Below are positions 1-8,580 of a DNA stretch of 64,000 nucleotides, piece by piece (positions within the stretch are counted from its first letter, which is position 1; each line of letters starts with the position of its first letter). Below the pieces are notes generated by a model. That model was given only the letters and a program-made list of their open reading frames with translations. It had not been told where the DNA came from and did not search any database. A program made the translations under genes and the position numbers. This DNA is from Blastomonas sp. AAP53 (GTDB lineage Bacteria > Pseudomonadota > Alphaproteobacteria > Sphingomonadales > Sphingomonadaceae), in contig NZ_ANFZ01000009.1 of NCBI RefSeq assembly GCF_000331245.1, positions 434,001-498,000 on the forward strand, in the 5' to 3' direction.

Positions 1-591
1 GCCGATCTGCTCGAACGCAACGCCGCCAATGCTCTGCTCAAAAGCCTGGAAGAGCCGCCGGCGGACACCGTTTTTCTGCTGATCGCGCATAATCCGGGGC
101 GGCTTTTGCCCACCATACGCTCGCGCTGCCTGGTGCTCGATTTTCCTGCGCTCAGCGATACCGACATGGCTGATGCGCTGCGGGCGGCGCGGCCTGAACT
201 GCCCGATGCCGAAATTGCAGCGCTGGTCCGGCTGGGGCAGGGTGCGCCGGGCCAAGCGCTCAAGTTTGCAGGGCTCGATATGGCGCGGATCGATGCGCTG
301 CTCACCGAAATTGCCGATCATGGCGATCCGGGGCACCGCGCGCGCATCGCTCTGGGCGCGCTGGTGGCCAACAAGGCCAACCGTGACCGTTTTCAAGCGC
401 TGCTGCATTATGCGCCGCGTTTTGCCGCACGGCGCATACGCAACCTGCGCGACGACCGGCTGCCTGGTGCGATCGCCGCCTGGCAGGAGATCGGCGCGCT
501 CGCCTCGCGTGCGGTGGTGCTGAATCTGGACGCGGCAGCGGTCGCCTTTCAAATTGGCGGCTTGCTGGCGCGGCTGGCCCCGCCTAGATAG
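1..591 (+). CDS. holB: DNA polymerase III subunit delta' (3' part)
   Basis: This is the C-terminal part of the delta' subunit of the replicative clamp loader, which helps open the beta sliding clamp and load it on DNA. The window edge removes the N-terminal half. The frame is open from base 1 and gives 196 residues. NALLKSLEEPP and then AHNPGRLLPTIRSRC are typical of the AAA+ core; the final SRC is the clamp-loader motif that carries the trans-acting arginine. The rest is the helical collar domain. An internal TTG at 106 is not a real start because the conserved core lies upstream of it. metG follows after 51 bases, the usual holB-metG-tatD order of alphaproteobacteria. Confidence 0.93.
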   Translation, partial: ADLLERNAANALLKSLEEPPADTVFLLIAHNPGRLLPTIRSRCLVLDFPALSDTDMADALRAARPELPDAEIAALVRLGQGAPGQALKFAGLDMARIDALLTEIADHGDPGHRARIALGALVANKANRDRFQALLHYAPRFAARRIRNLRDDRLPGAIAAWQEIGALASRAVVLNLDAAAVAFQIGGLLARLAPPR

Positions 592-642
592 CAGCCATCC
601 AGATCCGGCCAACCTCAGCAAGAACGGCAGAAACGCAACGCC

Positions 643-2205
643 ATGGGCGAACCTTATTACATCACCACCGCGATCAGCTATCCCAATGGACGCCCGCATA
701 TCGGCCATGCCTATGAGGCGATCGCTGCCGACGTGATCGCCCGCTTCCAGCGGCTGATGGGGCGCGATGTGCGCTTCCAGACCGGCACCGATGTTCATGG
801 CCTCAAGATGCTGCAAAAGGCCCGCGAGCTCGAGACAACGCCGCGCGCATTGGCGGATGAAATGTCGCAGTATTTCAAGGAAATGTGCGACAAGCTTGAT
901 GTCAGCTATGATCGTTTCATTCAGACATCGGAAGACGATCATCACGCTGCCAGCCAGGCGATCTGGCAGGCGATGGAAGCCAATGGCGACCTGTACCTCG
1001 ACCGCTACGAGGGCTGGTATTCGGTGCGCGACGAGGCGTACTATGCCGAGGATGAGCTGATCGACGACGGGCAGGTGGGCAAGCTCTCGCCGCAGCAGAC
1101 GCCGGTCGAATGGACGGTCGAGGAGAGCTGGTTCTTCCGGCTCGATCAGTATCAGGACAAATTGCTGGCGCTGTACGAGGAGCATCCCGAGTTCCTCCAG
1201 CCCGACACGCGCCGCAACGAGATCGTCAGCTTCGTCAAATCGGGTCTGCGTCCGCTGTCGGTCTCGCGCACCAGCTTCGACTGGGGGGTCAAGGTGCCCG
1301 GCAGCGATGGCCATGTGATGTATGTCTGGGTCGATGCGCTGACCAACTATCTCACCGGGTTGGGCTATCCCGATGCGGACAGCGACCTGATGAAATACTG
1401 GCCGGCGGACCTCCACCTGATCGGCAAGGATATCGTGCGTTTCCACGCCGTTTACTGGCCAGCCTTCCTGATGAGCGCAAACATCCCGCTGCCCAAGCAG
1501 GTCTTCGGCCATGGCTTCCTGCTCAACAAGGGCGAGAAGATGTCGAAGTCAGTCGGCAATGTCGTCGATCCGATGGCGCTGGCGGATGCCTTCGGCGCCG
1601 ACCAATTGCGCTATTTCCTGCTGCGCGAAGTCAGCTTCGGACAGGATGGCAGCTATTCGCCGCAAGCCATTGCGATGCGGTCGAATGCCGATCTGTCAAA
1701 CAGCTTCGGCAATCTGGCGCAGCGCATCCTGAGCTTCATCGCCAAGAACCTCGACGGCAATCTGCCCGCGATCCATGGCCACCAGCCCGCCGATACCGCG
1801 CTGTTCGAGGTTCTCTCTGACGCGCTCCAGGTCGAGATGCCCAAGGCGATGCAGGACCTGGCGCTGTCACAGGGCATCGAAGCGTGGATGCGTGCGGTGT
1901 TCGCCTGCAACGCCTATGTTGACGAGCAGGCCCCCTGGGCGCTCAAGAAGACCGATCCCGAGCGCATGCAGACCGTGCTCGCGACGCTGTATATCGCCAT
2001 CTCGCAGCTTGCGATTGCCATCTCGCCGGTCATCCCGGGCAGTGCAAAGGCGCTGCTCGATCATATGGGCGTGCCCGATGATGTCCGTTCGATCGCCGCG
2101 ATGGGCAGCCATTGGTACTCGGCGCTGGCCGAGGGCGGCTATCAGGTTGGCGTCCCCAAGCCGTTGTTCCCGCGCATCGATCTGCCTGCCGAAGACGCCG
2201 AGTGA
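643..2205 (+). CDS. metG: methionine--tRNA ligase
   Basis: This class I aminoacyl-tRNA synthetase charges tRNA-Met in the cytoplasm. The 520-residue protein has the HIGH signature at residues 19-22 and KMSKS at 299-303, with the anticodon-binding helical domain behind. It is the short form: there is no C-terminal EMAP-like dimerisation domain. The connective region (around residues 123-165, EGWYSVRDEAYY) has none of the CxxC pairs that bind zinc in other bacterial MetRS enzymes. The start follows holB by 51 bases, and the TGA stop shares its last base with the ATG of tatD, so the two are probably translationally coupled. Confidence 0.97.
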   Translation: MGEPYYITTAISYPNGRPHIGHAYEAIAADVIARFQRLMGRDVRFQTGTDVHGLKMLQKARELETTPRALADEMSQYFKEMCDKLDVSYDRFIQTSEDDHHAASQAIWQAMEANGDLYLDRYEGWYSVRDEAYYAEDELIDDGQVGKLSPQQTPVEWTVEESWFFRLDQYQDKLLALYEEHPEFLQPDTRRNEIVSFVKSGLRPLSVSRTSFDWGVKVPGSDGHVMYVWVDALTNYLTGLGYPDADSDLMKYWPADLHLIGKDIVRFHAVYWPAFLMSANIPLPKQVFGHGFLLNKGEKMSKSVGNVVDPMALADAFGADQLRYFLLREVSFGQDGSYSPQAIAMRSNADLSNSFGNLAQRILSFIAKNLDGNLPAIHGHQPADTALFEVLSDALQVEMPKAMQDLALSQGIEAWMRAVFACNAYVDEQAPWALKKTDPERMQTVLATLYIAISQLAIAISPVIPGSAKALLDHMGVPDDVRSIAAMGSHWYSALAEGGYQVGVPKPLFPRIDLPAEDAE

Positions 2206-2984
2206 TGCTCGTCGATTCGCACTGTCACCTGAACTACAAGGGCATGGCCGAGCAGCAGGGTGATCTGCTGGAGCGGGCGCGCGCTTCGGGTATCACGGCG
2301 ATGCTCAACATCTCGACCCGCGCCAGCGAATGGGACGCGGTCACCGCGACCGCGCATCGGGAAGCCGATGTGTGGGCCAGCATCGGCATCCATCCGCATG
2401 AAGCCGACGCGCACGCTTACATCGATACCGCCCGGCTGACCGCACGCGCCGAAAGCGATGATCGCGTGGTCGGCATCGGCGAGACCGGGCTCGATTATTA
2501 TTACGACCATTCCGACCGCGATCAGCAGCGGCGCAGCTTCATCGCGCATATCGCAGCATCGCGCGCGACGGGGTTGCCGCTCATCATCCATACCCGCGAT
2601 GCCGAGGACGACACGGCAGCGATCCTGGCGGACGAGATGGAGAAGGGGGCCTTTCCCGCGCTCATCCACTGTTTCACCGCCAGCGCAGATTTCGCCGCCA
2701 AGGTGCTGAAAATGGGGCTGTCTATCTCGATCTCGGGCATCGTCACCTTCAAGAACGCCAAGGATCTGCAAGCCGTCGCGCGCGAGCTGCCTGCCGACCG
2801 CTTGCTGGTCGAAACCGATGCCCCGTTCCTGGCACCCGTGCCGCATCGCGGCAAACAGGGCGAGCCTGCATTCGTGGCCGATACCGCACGCTTCCTCGCC
2901 AATCTGCGTGGTGAAAGCTATGAACAACTGTGCGAAACGACGGCGCGCAACTTCTACGCTCTGTTCAATCGGGCGCGTCCGTGA
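2205..2984 (+). CDS. tatD: TatD family metal-dependent hydrolase
   Basis: A 259-residue TIM-barrel hydrolase of the TatD family, metal-dependent 3'-5' exonucleases/DNases linked to DNA quality control. The N-terminal metal ligands are seen in DSHCHLN (His6 and His8). GIGETGLDYYY carries the metal-binding Glu, IIHTRDAEDD and IHCFTA carry histidines, and VETDAPFLAP is the C-terminal family signature. The ATG overlaps the last base of the metG stop. An in-frame extension upstream would run into metG and lacks homology, so the start was set at MLVDSHCH. The stop overlaps the GTG of the next gene by three bases, consistent with one coupled operon. Confidence 0.93.
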   Translation: MLVDSHCHLNYKGMAEQQGDLLERARASGITAMLNISTRASEWDAVTATAHREADVWASIGIHPHEADAHAYIDTARLTARAESDDRVVGIGETGLDYYYDHSDRDQQRRSFIAHIAASRATGLPLIIHTRDAEDDTAAILADEMEKGAFPALIHCFTASADFAAKVLKMGLSISISGIVTFKNAKDLQAVARELPADRLLVETDAPFLAPVPHRGKQGEPAFVADTARFLANLRGESYEQLCETTARNFYALFNRARP

Positions 2985-3760
2985 AGGCGATCCTGCTGGG
3001 CTCGGGCACGTCGGGCGGCGTCCCGCGCATCGGCAATGACTGGGGCGCGTGCGATCCTGCCAATCCGCGCAACCGGCGTTCGCGCGTGTCGATGATCGTC
3101 GAACACGCCGGGCAGCGCATCCTGATCGACACATCGCCGGACCTGCGGCAGCAATTGCTGAGCACAGATATTGGTTCGCTCGATGCCGTGATCTGGACGC
3201 ACGATCATGCCGACCACAGCCATGGGATCGATGATCTGCGTGCGCTCTATCACGCCACGCGCAAGCCTTTGCCAGGCTATGGCAAAGACTATGCACTGCA
3301 GAGCCTTGTCAGCCGTTTTGACTATGTTTTTGAAGACAGCAACGGCTATCCCGCGATCGTGACCCCGCATCCGCTGCACGATCGGCAGGAGATTTGCGGC
3401 ATGGCTGTACGCGGCGTTGACCAGCCGCACGGACCTGTGCTGTCGACCGGTCTGCGGTTCGATGTGCACGGCGTATCAGTCGTCTATGCCACCGATTTCA
3501 GCGAAATTACCGACGAGATGGTGGCCCTTTATGCAGATTGCGATCTGTTGGTCACCGATTGCCTGCGCTATGAAAAGCATCCGACCCATGCCAGCCTCGA
3601 CATGGCGCTCGATCTGGCGAGACGGACACGCGCGCGGCATACGGTGCTCACGCACATGGACAAAAGCCTGGATTACGCGACTTTGGCAGCCGAACTGCCC
3701 GATACGGTCGAGCCCGGATACGATGGGCTGGTGATCGAGGTTGCGAGGCTGGGACAATGA
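2981..3760 (+). CDS. MBL-fold metallo-hydrolase (PhnP-like)
   Basis: A 259-residue cytoplasmic metallo-beta-lactamase-fold hydrolase, probably a phosphodiesterase of the PhnP type; the physiological substrate is unknown. The metal site is THDHADH at residues 73-79. Further ligands are likely in PHPLHD, YATDFSE and LTHMD near the C-terminus. GSGTSGGVPRIG at the N-terminus is typical of this subfamily. The GTG start overlaps the tatD stop, and an upstream in-frame ATG would lie deep inside tatD. No phosphonate genes are nearby; the holB-metG-tatD-MBL order is a common alphaproteobacterial arrangement and suggests a housekeeping role. The stop overlaps the next ATG (ATGA). Confidence 0.88.
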   Translation: MKAILLGSGTSGGVPRIGNDWGACDPANPRNRRSRVSMIVEHAGQRILIDTSPDLRQQLLSTDIGSLDAVIWTHDHADHSHGIDDLRALYHATRKPLPGYGKDYALQSLVSRFDYVFEDSNGYPAIVTPHPLHDRQEICGMAVRGVDQPHGPVLSTGLRFDVHGVSVVYATDFSEITDEMVALYADCDLLVTDCLRYEKHPTHASLDMALDLARRTRARHTVLTHMDKSLDYATLAAELPDTVEPGYDGLVIEVARLGQ

Positions 3761-4374
3761 GCGGCGGCGATACCGCCAGTCTGGTCTACAGCCTGCTGCT
3801 GCTTGTGCTCGTCGGCAGCGCTCTCGTGTCACGCACCTTGCCGATTGGTCAGACGCTCAAGATGGCATTGGGCTGGGTTGGGATATTCGCGCTGATTTTC
3901 CTGCTGGTCAGCTTTCGTCCCGAAATCCGGGTGATCTGGCAGCGTGTGACTGAAGAGCTGGGTTTTGGCGGTCAACCGGCGATTTCCGGTTCGCCGATGA
4001 CGCTGCGCAAAAGCGATGATGGCCATTTCTGGGTGGCGGCTGATGTCAACGGTCGGCCGATGCGCTTTCTGGTGGATAGCGGCGCGACAGTCACGGCAAT
4101 CTCCGCGCAGGCTGCGCGCGCGGCGGGTATCGAACCTGGCGGCCTGGGGCTCAAGACCGTGATCGAAACCGCAAACGGCATCGTTGAAGCGGATCGTGCG
4201 ACGATCAGCGAGTTGCAAGTCGGGTCGCTGCGCATCCGCGATCATGATATCGTGATCTCGGATGCGTTGGGCGATACCAATCTGCTGGGGATGAACTTTC
4301 TGTCCGAGCTGGAAAGCTGGCGCGTCGAAGGCAATCAGATGATCCTGGTACCGAAGCAGAACCAGTCTCGCTGA
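3757..4374 (+). CDS. membrane-anchored retropepsin-like aspartic protease
   Basis: A 205-residue protein with two hydrophobic segments near the N-terminus (about residues 9-25 and 36-52), followed by a single-lobe retropepsin fold that probably faces the periplasm. The catalytic motif FLVDSGATVTA places Asp107 in the active site, and LLGMNFLSEL is the C-terminal half of the fold, as in the TIGR02281 clan AA family. A one-lobe enzyme of this kind must dimerise to be active. It overlaps the preceding gene by four bases (ATGA). The substrate is unknown. The 44-base gap to mazG is unusually AT-rich. Confidence 0.85.
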   Translation: MSGGDTASLVYSLLLLVLVGSALVSRTLPIGQTLKMALGWVGIFALIFLLVSFRPEIRVIWQRVTEELGFGGQPAISGSPMTLRKSDDGHFWVAADVNGRPMRFLVDSGATVTAISAQAARAAGIEPGGLGLKTVIETANGIVEADRATISELQVGSLRIRDHDIVISDALGDTNLLGMNFLSELESWRVEGNQMILVPKQNQSR

Positions 4375-4391
4375 ACGACCTATGATTTAAC

Positions 4392-4405
4392 ATAATATAT
4401 ATTAT
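4392..4405. promoter_or_regulatory. AT-only perfect palindrome upstream of mazG
   Basis: ATAATATATATTAT is its own reverse complement over 14 bases and ends 13 bases before the mazG ATG. It is the most AT-rich patch noticed in this GC-rich neighbourhood. It could supply the -10 region of a mazG promoter or be a protein-binding site; no good -35 element is visible, so the assignment is tentative. Confidence 0.35.
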
Positions 4406-4418
4406 CGGACTTACAGAC

Positions 4419-5222
4419 ATGGCCATCGAGACAGCAGCGACCGATCCGTCCAATCCTTCCTCCGCGCACGCTGTGCCACTCGACCGGCTGGTGGCGATCA
4501 TGGCACGGCTGCGCGATCCTGAGGCTGGATGCCCTTGGGATGTCGCTCAGACCTTTGCCACGATCGCGCCATACACCATCGAGGAAGCCTATGAGGTCAG
4601 CGACGCGATCGAGCGTGATGACATGGCCGCGCTCAAGGATGAACTGGGCGATCTGCTGCTGCAGGTGGTGTTTCACAGCCGCATGGCCGAAGAAGCCGGA
4701 CATTTCAGCGTGGCGGATGTGATCGGCGCGATCAGCGACAAGATGGTCCGCCGGCATCCGCATATCTTCGCAGACCAATCGGTCGAGAGCTGGGATTGGG
4801 AAGCGATCAAGGCAGAGGAACGCAGCGACGGCGGTTCGTCGAGCGCGATGGATGGCGTGGCTCTGGCGCTGCCAGCCCTGATGCGTGCGCAGAAGTTGCA
4901 AAAGCGCGCGGCGCGCACCGGGTTCGACTGGCCCGATGTCATGGGTGCGGTCGAAAAGATCGGCGAGGAAATCGAGGAACTGCTGGAGGCAGAAAACGAG
5001 GCCGAACGTGTCGACGAGGCCGGCGATCTGCTGTTTGCCGCCGTCAACATGGTCCGGCATATGGGGGTCAGCGCCGAAGACGCGCTGCGGGCCGCCAACG
5101 CCAAGTTCGAGCGGCGGTTTCGTGGCATGGAAGCGATCGCCGGCGATAGCTTTGCGGCGCTCTCGCTCGATGACAAGGAACTGCTCTGGCAGCGCGCCAA
5201 ACGCGGCGAAGGCAGCCTATAA
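4419..5222 (+). CDS. mazG: nucleoside triphosphate pyrophosphohydrolase MazG
   Basis: MazG hydrolyses (d)NTPs to the monophosphate and PPi, clearing abnormal nucleotides and modulating the stringent response. The 267-residue protein is close to E. coli MazG in length and has two MazG folds. The first holds PWDVAQTFATIAPYTIEEAYE and DELGDLLLQVVFHSR; the second, in the C-terminal half, holds KIGEEIEELLEAE and DEAGDLLFAAVN. The ExxE...ExxD metal ligands are visible in both. It appears to have its own promoter in the AT-rich gap upstream. Its last six bases overlap the convergent hflX stop. Confidence 0.95.
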   Translation: MAIETAATDPSNPSSAHAVPLDRLVAIMARLRDPEAGCPWDVAQTFATIAPYTIEEAYEVSDAIERDDMAALKDELGDLLLQVVFHSRMAEEAGHFSVADVIGAISDKMVRRHPHIFADQSVESWDWEAIKAEERSDGGSSSAMDGVALALPALMRAQKLQKRAARTGFDWPDVMGAVEKIGEEIEELLEAENEAERVDEAGDLLFAAVNMVRHMGVSAEDALRAANAKFERRFRGMEAIAGDSFAALSLDDKELLWQRAKRGEGSL

Positions 5223-6524
5223 CGCCTGGAACCTGCCCCAGTCCTTGTCGGACAGGCGGACCGACAGCCAGATGTCATCCCCCTGCTCCCGGCTTTCCAG
5301 CACCTCGCCATGCGCATGCAGCCATGCAATGCGCTGCCCATCGTGCCGTGGCAGGTGCACTTTGTGCACGCGATGGCTGATGACGAGCGCGTCGGAGGCG
5401 GCGCGCAGCAAATCGGACACCCCTTCCCCGGTCAGCGCTGAAATCGGGCAGACCTTGCGATCGCGCGGCATCGTATCGCTCAGGTCCGCGCGGGCATCTT
5501 CATCCAGGACGTCCCATTTGTTCCACGCCTCGATCAGCGGAATCGCGAGGCCCTGCTCGGCGAGAACCGGGTCAAGCTCAAGCCCGAGATCGGCGAGGAT
5601 CGTCTCGACCGACTGTGCCTGCATTTCGGCATCGGGGTGCGACAGATCGCGGACATGGATGATGAGGTCTGCGGACAGCACCTCTTCCAGCGTCGCGCGA
5701 AACGCCGCCACCAGTTCGGTCGGCAGATCGGAAACGAAGCCCACGGTGTCGGACAGGATGACCTTCTCGACGCCGTCGAGACGGATTGCGCGCATCGTCG
5801 GATCGAGCGTGGCGAACAGCAGATCCTCTGCCATCACACCAGCGTTGGTGAGGCGGTTGAACAGCGTCGATTTTCCCGCATTGGTATAACCCACCAGTGC
5901 GACCACCGGCCAGGGCGCTTTCTGCCGCCGCTCGCGGTGCAATCCGCGCGTTCGCTTGACCTGCTCGAGTTCCTTGCGCAGCTTGGCCATGCGGTCGCGG
6001 ATCATCCGACGGTCGGCCTCGATCTGCGTTTCACCTGGGCCACCCAGAAAGCCGAAGCCGCCGCGCTGGCGTTCAAGGTGGGTCCAGCTGCGCACCAGCC
6101 TGCCCGCCTGGTAGTCCAGATGCGCAAGTTCGACCTGCAACCGCCCTTCGGCGGTCGCTGCGCGTTCACCGAAGATCTCGAGGATCAGCCCGGTTCGGTC
6201 GATCACCTTGATCTTCAGCCGCTCTTCCAGATTGCGCTGCTGGATCGCGGAAAGGCTTCCGTCCACGATCAGCAGTTCGGCTTTCTCGTCTTCCAGACTG
6301 GCGGCGATGATCTCCACTTGGCCGCCCCCAAACAGTGTCGCGGGACGCGCCGTGCGGATGCGGAACGCGTGCGCTGCACACACCTGGATGCCGATGGCGA
6401 GCGCAAGGCCGCGCGCTTCGTCCAGACGCGCATCAGGATCGACCGCACCGCGTCGGCCAAGTTCGGGATAGGCAATGACAGCCCGCGCGCCGCGGGCGTA
6501 CTCAAGGGTTTGAGGGTCGTTCAA
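5217..6524 (-). CDS. hflX: ribosome-associated GTPase HflX
   Basis: HflX is a conserved GTPase that binds the large ribosomal subunit and splits stalled or heat-damaged ribosomes. The 435-residue protein has the N-terminal glycine-rich HflX domain with GGPGETQIEADRR, then a TRAFAC GTPase domain: P-loop VGYTNAGKSTLF, switch II LSDTVGFVSDLP and the NKWD specificity motif. It is the last gene of the dusB-ntrBC-ntrYX-hfq-hflX strand group, 39 bases after hfq. This linkage is shared with enterobacterial hfq-hflX. Confidence 0.95.
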   Translation of the reverse strand: MNDPQTLEYARGARAVIAYPELGRRGAVDPDARLDEARGLALAIGIQVCAAHAFRIRTARPATLFGGGQVEIIAASLEDEKAELLIVDGSLSAIQQRNLEERLKIKVIDRTGLILEIFGERAATAEGRLQVELAHLDYQAGRLVRSWTHLERQRGGFGFLGGPGETQIEADRRMIRDRMAKLRKELEQVKRTRGLHRERRQKAPWPVVALVGYTNAGKSTLFNRLTNAGVMAEDLLFATLDPTMRAIRLDGVEKVILSDTVGFVSDLPTELVAAFRATLEEVLSADLIIHVRDLSHPDAEMQAQSVETILADLGLELDPVLAEQGLAIPLIEAWNKWDVLDEDARADLSDTMPRDRKVCPISALTGEGVSDLLRAASDALVISHRVHKVHLPRHDGQRIAWLHAHGEVLESREQGDDIWLSVRLSDKDWGRFQAL

Positions 6525-6563
6525 GTGTCTAATCTATCCTTGTCCGCCCCCGAAACCAGTGGG

Positions 6564-7061
6564 TCAGTCATCATCATTTTCAGTGTCCGCCCAATCGCCG
6601 GTCAGATCGACCGGGGCGTTGGGCTGAACCGTCGAAACAGCATGCTTATAGGCCAGCTGTGCCATGCCTTCACGTTCGAGCAGCATGCAGAACAGGTCAT
6701 AGGCCGCGACCTTGCCCTGCAGCATCACGCCGTTGATCAGGAACATGGTCACGGGCACCCCGGTTTCCTGCACCGTGCGCAAAAACACTTCCTGCAGGTT
6801 GCGGTTCTTGGCGCTCTTGGCCCCCATCAGCCCAGCGAACATGCCAAGGTCGATCGGTTGAGCGGGCATCACGGTCGAGATGGCGTGCTTGTACACCAGC
6901 TGCGACTGGCCATCGCGGCGCAACATGACGGAGAAGTTGTCAAACCATGTGACAATTCCCTGTAGCTTGACGCCCTTGACCAGAAACATGGTGACGGGAA
7001 TTTTCGATTTTCTCAGGGAGTTGAGGAACACATCCTGAATGCTTTGAGCCTTTTCGGTCAT
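6564..7061 (-). CDS. hfq: tandem Hfq (two Sm folds in one chain)
   Basis: An RNA chaperone that pairs small RNAs with mRNAs. Normal Hfq is one Sm fold of about 65 residues plus a tail and forms hexamers; this 165-residue chain has two copies. Copy 1 spans residues 8-72 and copy 2 residues 88-153, joined by a short linker. Both keep the Sm2 signature (YKHAISTV at 57-64, YKHAVSTV at 138-145), LQG and the Q8-equivalent (Q9, Q90). Copy 1 keeps the basic rim (R17, K18, K20) and GVKLQG. Copy 2 has Q98, E99, T100 instead and GVMLQG. Three chains could build a six-fold ring with alternating subunits. The start at MTEKAQ was chosen because upstream residues lack homology. An acidic tail ends the protein. 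Confidence 0.95.
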   Translation of the reverse strand: MTEKAQSIQDVFLNSLRKSKIPVTMFLVKGVKLQGIVTWFDNFSVMLRRDGQSQLVYKHAISTVMPAQPIDLGMFAGLMGAKSAKNRNLQEVFLRTVQETGVPVTMFLINGVMLQGKVAAYDLFCMLLEREGMAQLAYKHAVSTVQPNAPVDLTGDWADTENDDD

Positions 7062-7157
7062 TTTTGACCCCCGGTCTTGGTGACGACGTTGCGCCACGAT
7101 TCATGAAAAGCCGATCCGACACGTCCGGACCCGCTGCGCTTGCCAGAGCGCGTACTA

Positions 7158-7186
7158 TACATAGTGCCGAACTGGCATCGCGCCAA
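7158..7186 (-). promoter_or_regulatory. candidate sigma-70-type promoter for hfq-hflX
   Basis: On the minus strand, TTGGCG (complement of 7181-7186) and TATGTA (complement of 7158-7163) are separated by exactly 17 bases. They lie about 100 bases upstream of the hfq start in the 151-base gap after ntrX. The -10 overlaps the inverted repeat ACTAT-AC-ATAGT at 7154-7165. Pattern match only. Confidence 0.35.
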
Positions 7187-7212
7187 TGGCCAGTTTGCAG
7201 CTTTAGCGCTGA

Positions 7213-8577
7213 TTATCTGTCGTGGAGACCCAGCAGTTTGAGCTTGCGATGCAGCGCCGATCTTTCCATGCCGATGAACTCAGCCGTTTTCGATATGTTG
7301 CCAGAGAAACGCCGGATTTGAATCTTCAGATATTCGCGTTCGAAACTTTCACGTGCCTCGCGCAGTGGCACGCCCATCAGGCTGGAGATGCCCGCCGCAC
7401 GGCCACCATCGCCCTGTACCAGTTCGGGCGGCAGCATGTCGACATCGATGCGGCTGAGTCGGCCACGCGGCGCAAGGATGATCGTGCGCTCGATGACATT
7501 GCGCAGCTGGCGCACGTTGCCCGGCCAGTTGTAGCTTTGCAGCGCGGCCATCGCCTCGCTGCTGGTTTCGGGCGGTGTGATGCCATGTTCGCTGGCGAAC
7601 CGCGCGACATAATGCTCGACCAGTGCCGGAATATCATCGCGCCGGTCGGTCAGCGCAGGAATTTCCACCGGCACCACGTTCAGCCGGTAGAACAGGTCCT
7701 CACGGAAACGCCCCTCGGTGATTTCATGCTCCAGATTGCGCGAAGTGGCGGACACAAAGCGAACATCGACCTTGATCGGCCGCGTCGATCCGACACGCGC
7801 AAAGCTCTGGTCGGTCAGCACCCGAAGGATCTTTGCCTGCGTCGACTCGGGCATGTCGGCGACCTCGTCGAGGAACAGCGTACCGCCGTGCGCACGCTCC
7901 AGAAGACCGGGGGTGGCAGGTCGGTTCGGGTCCTCTTCGCCGAACAGTTCCTGCTCGAAGCGGTCGGGGGTCATCCGCGCGGAATTGACGGTAATGAACG
8001 GCCCGCTGGCCCGCCCGCTCCAGCTGTGCAGCAGCCGTGCGGCAACCTCCTTGCCGACGCCCGCAGGGCCGGTGATCAGAAGGCGGCTGCCGCTGTTGGC
8101 CACGCGCTTGAGCGTCGCGCGCACGGTATTGATAGCACTCGAGTTGCCGGTCAGCTCATCGGAGATACCCAGCTTCTCGCGAAGCTGTGCATTTTCTCGC
8201 CGCAACCGAGCCGTCTCGGTGCCGCGCGCAACCATGTGAATCAACCGCTCGGCCTCGAACGGCTTCTCGATGAAGTCCATCGCGCCGCGCGAGATGGCGG
8301 AGACAGCCGTGTCGATATTGCCATGGCCCGAGAAGATGATGACCGGAAGGTCGGCGTCACGGCTCTTGATCTCGTCGAGCAGTTCAAGCCCGTCGAGCTT
8401 GCTGCCCTTCAGCCAGACATCGAGCAGAACCAGCGAAGGCCGGCGTTCGTCGATCGCAGCCAGGGCATCGTCGCTGCCACCTGCCGTTCGACAACGATAG
8501 CCCTCATCCTCCAGCACGCCCGATACCAGGTCGCGAATGTCGCGTTCGTCGTCAACGATCAGAATTTCCAAAGGCAT
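7213..8577 (-). CDS. ntrX: nitrogen-regulation response regulator NtrX
   Basis: NtrX is the response regulator partnered with NtrY; in alphaproteobacteria it affects nitrogen metabolism, respiration and envelope functions. The 454-residue protein has a receiver domain with acidic pocket D9/D10 and phospho-acceptor Asp53 (LLDVWL), an AAA+ domain with Walker A GPAGVGKE and Walker B GGTLFLDE, and a Fis-type HTH (SKTAEFIGMERSALHRKLK). The GAFTGA loop that contacts sigma-54 is absent: LFGEEDPNRPATPG stands in its place. This agrees with NtrX acting as a conventional DNA-binding regulator rather than a sigma-54 activator. It starts three bases after the ntrY stop. Confidence 0.95.
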   Translation of the reverse strand: MPLEILIVDDERDIRDLVSGVLEDEGYRCRTAGGSDDALAAIDERRPSLVLLDVWLKGSKLDGLELLDEIKSRDADLPVIIFSGHGNIDTAVSAISRGAMDFIEKPFEAERLIHMVARGTETARLRRENAQLREKLGISDELTGNSSAINTVRATLKRVANSGSRLLITGPAGVGKEVAARLLHSWSGRASGPFITVNSARMTPDRFEQELFGEEDPNRPATPGLLERAHGGTLFLDEVADMPESTQAKILRVLTDQSFARVGSTRPIKVDVRFVSATSRNLEHEITEGRFREDLFYRLNVVPVEIPALTDRRDDIPALVEHYVARFASEHGITPPETSSEAMAALQSYNWPGNVRQLRNVIERTIILAPRGRLSRIDVDMLPPELVQGDGGRAAGISSLMGVPLREARESFEREYLKIQIRRFSGNISKTAEFIGMERSALHRKLKLLGLHDR

Positions 8578-8580
8578 AGA

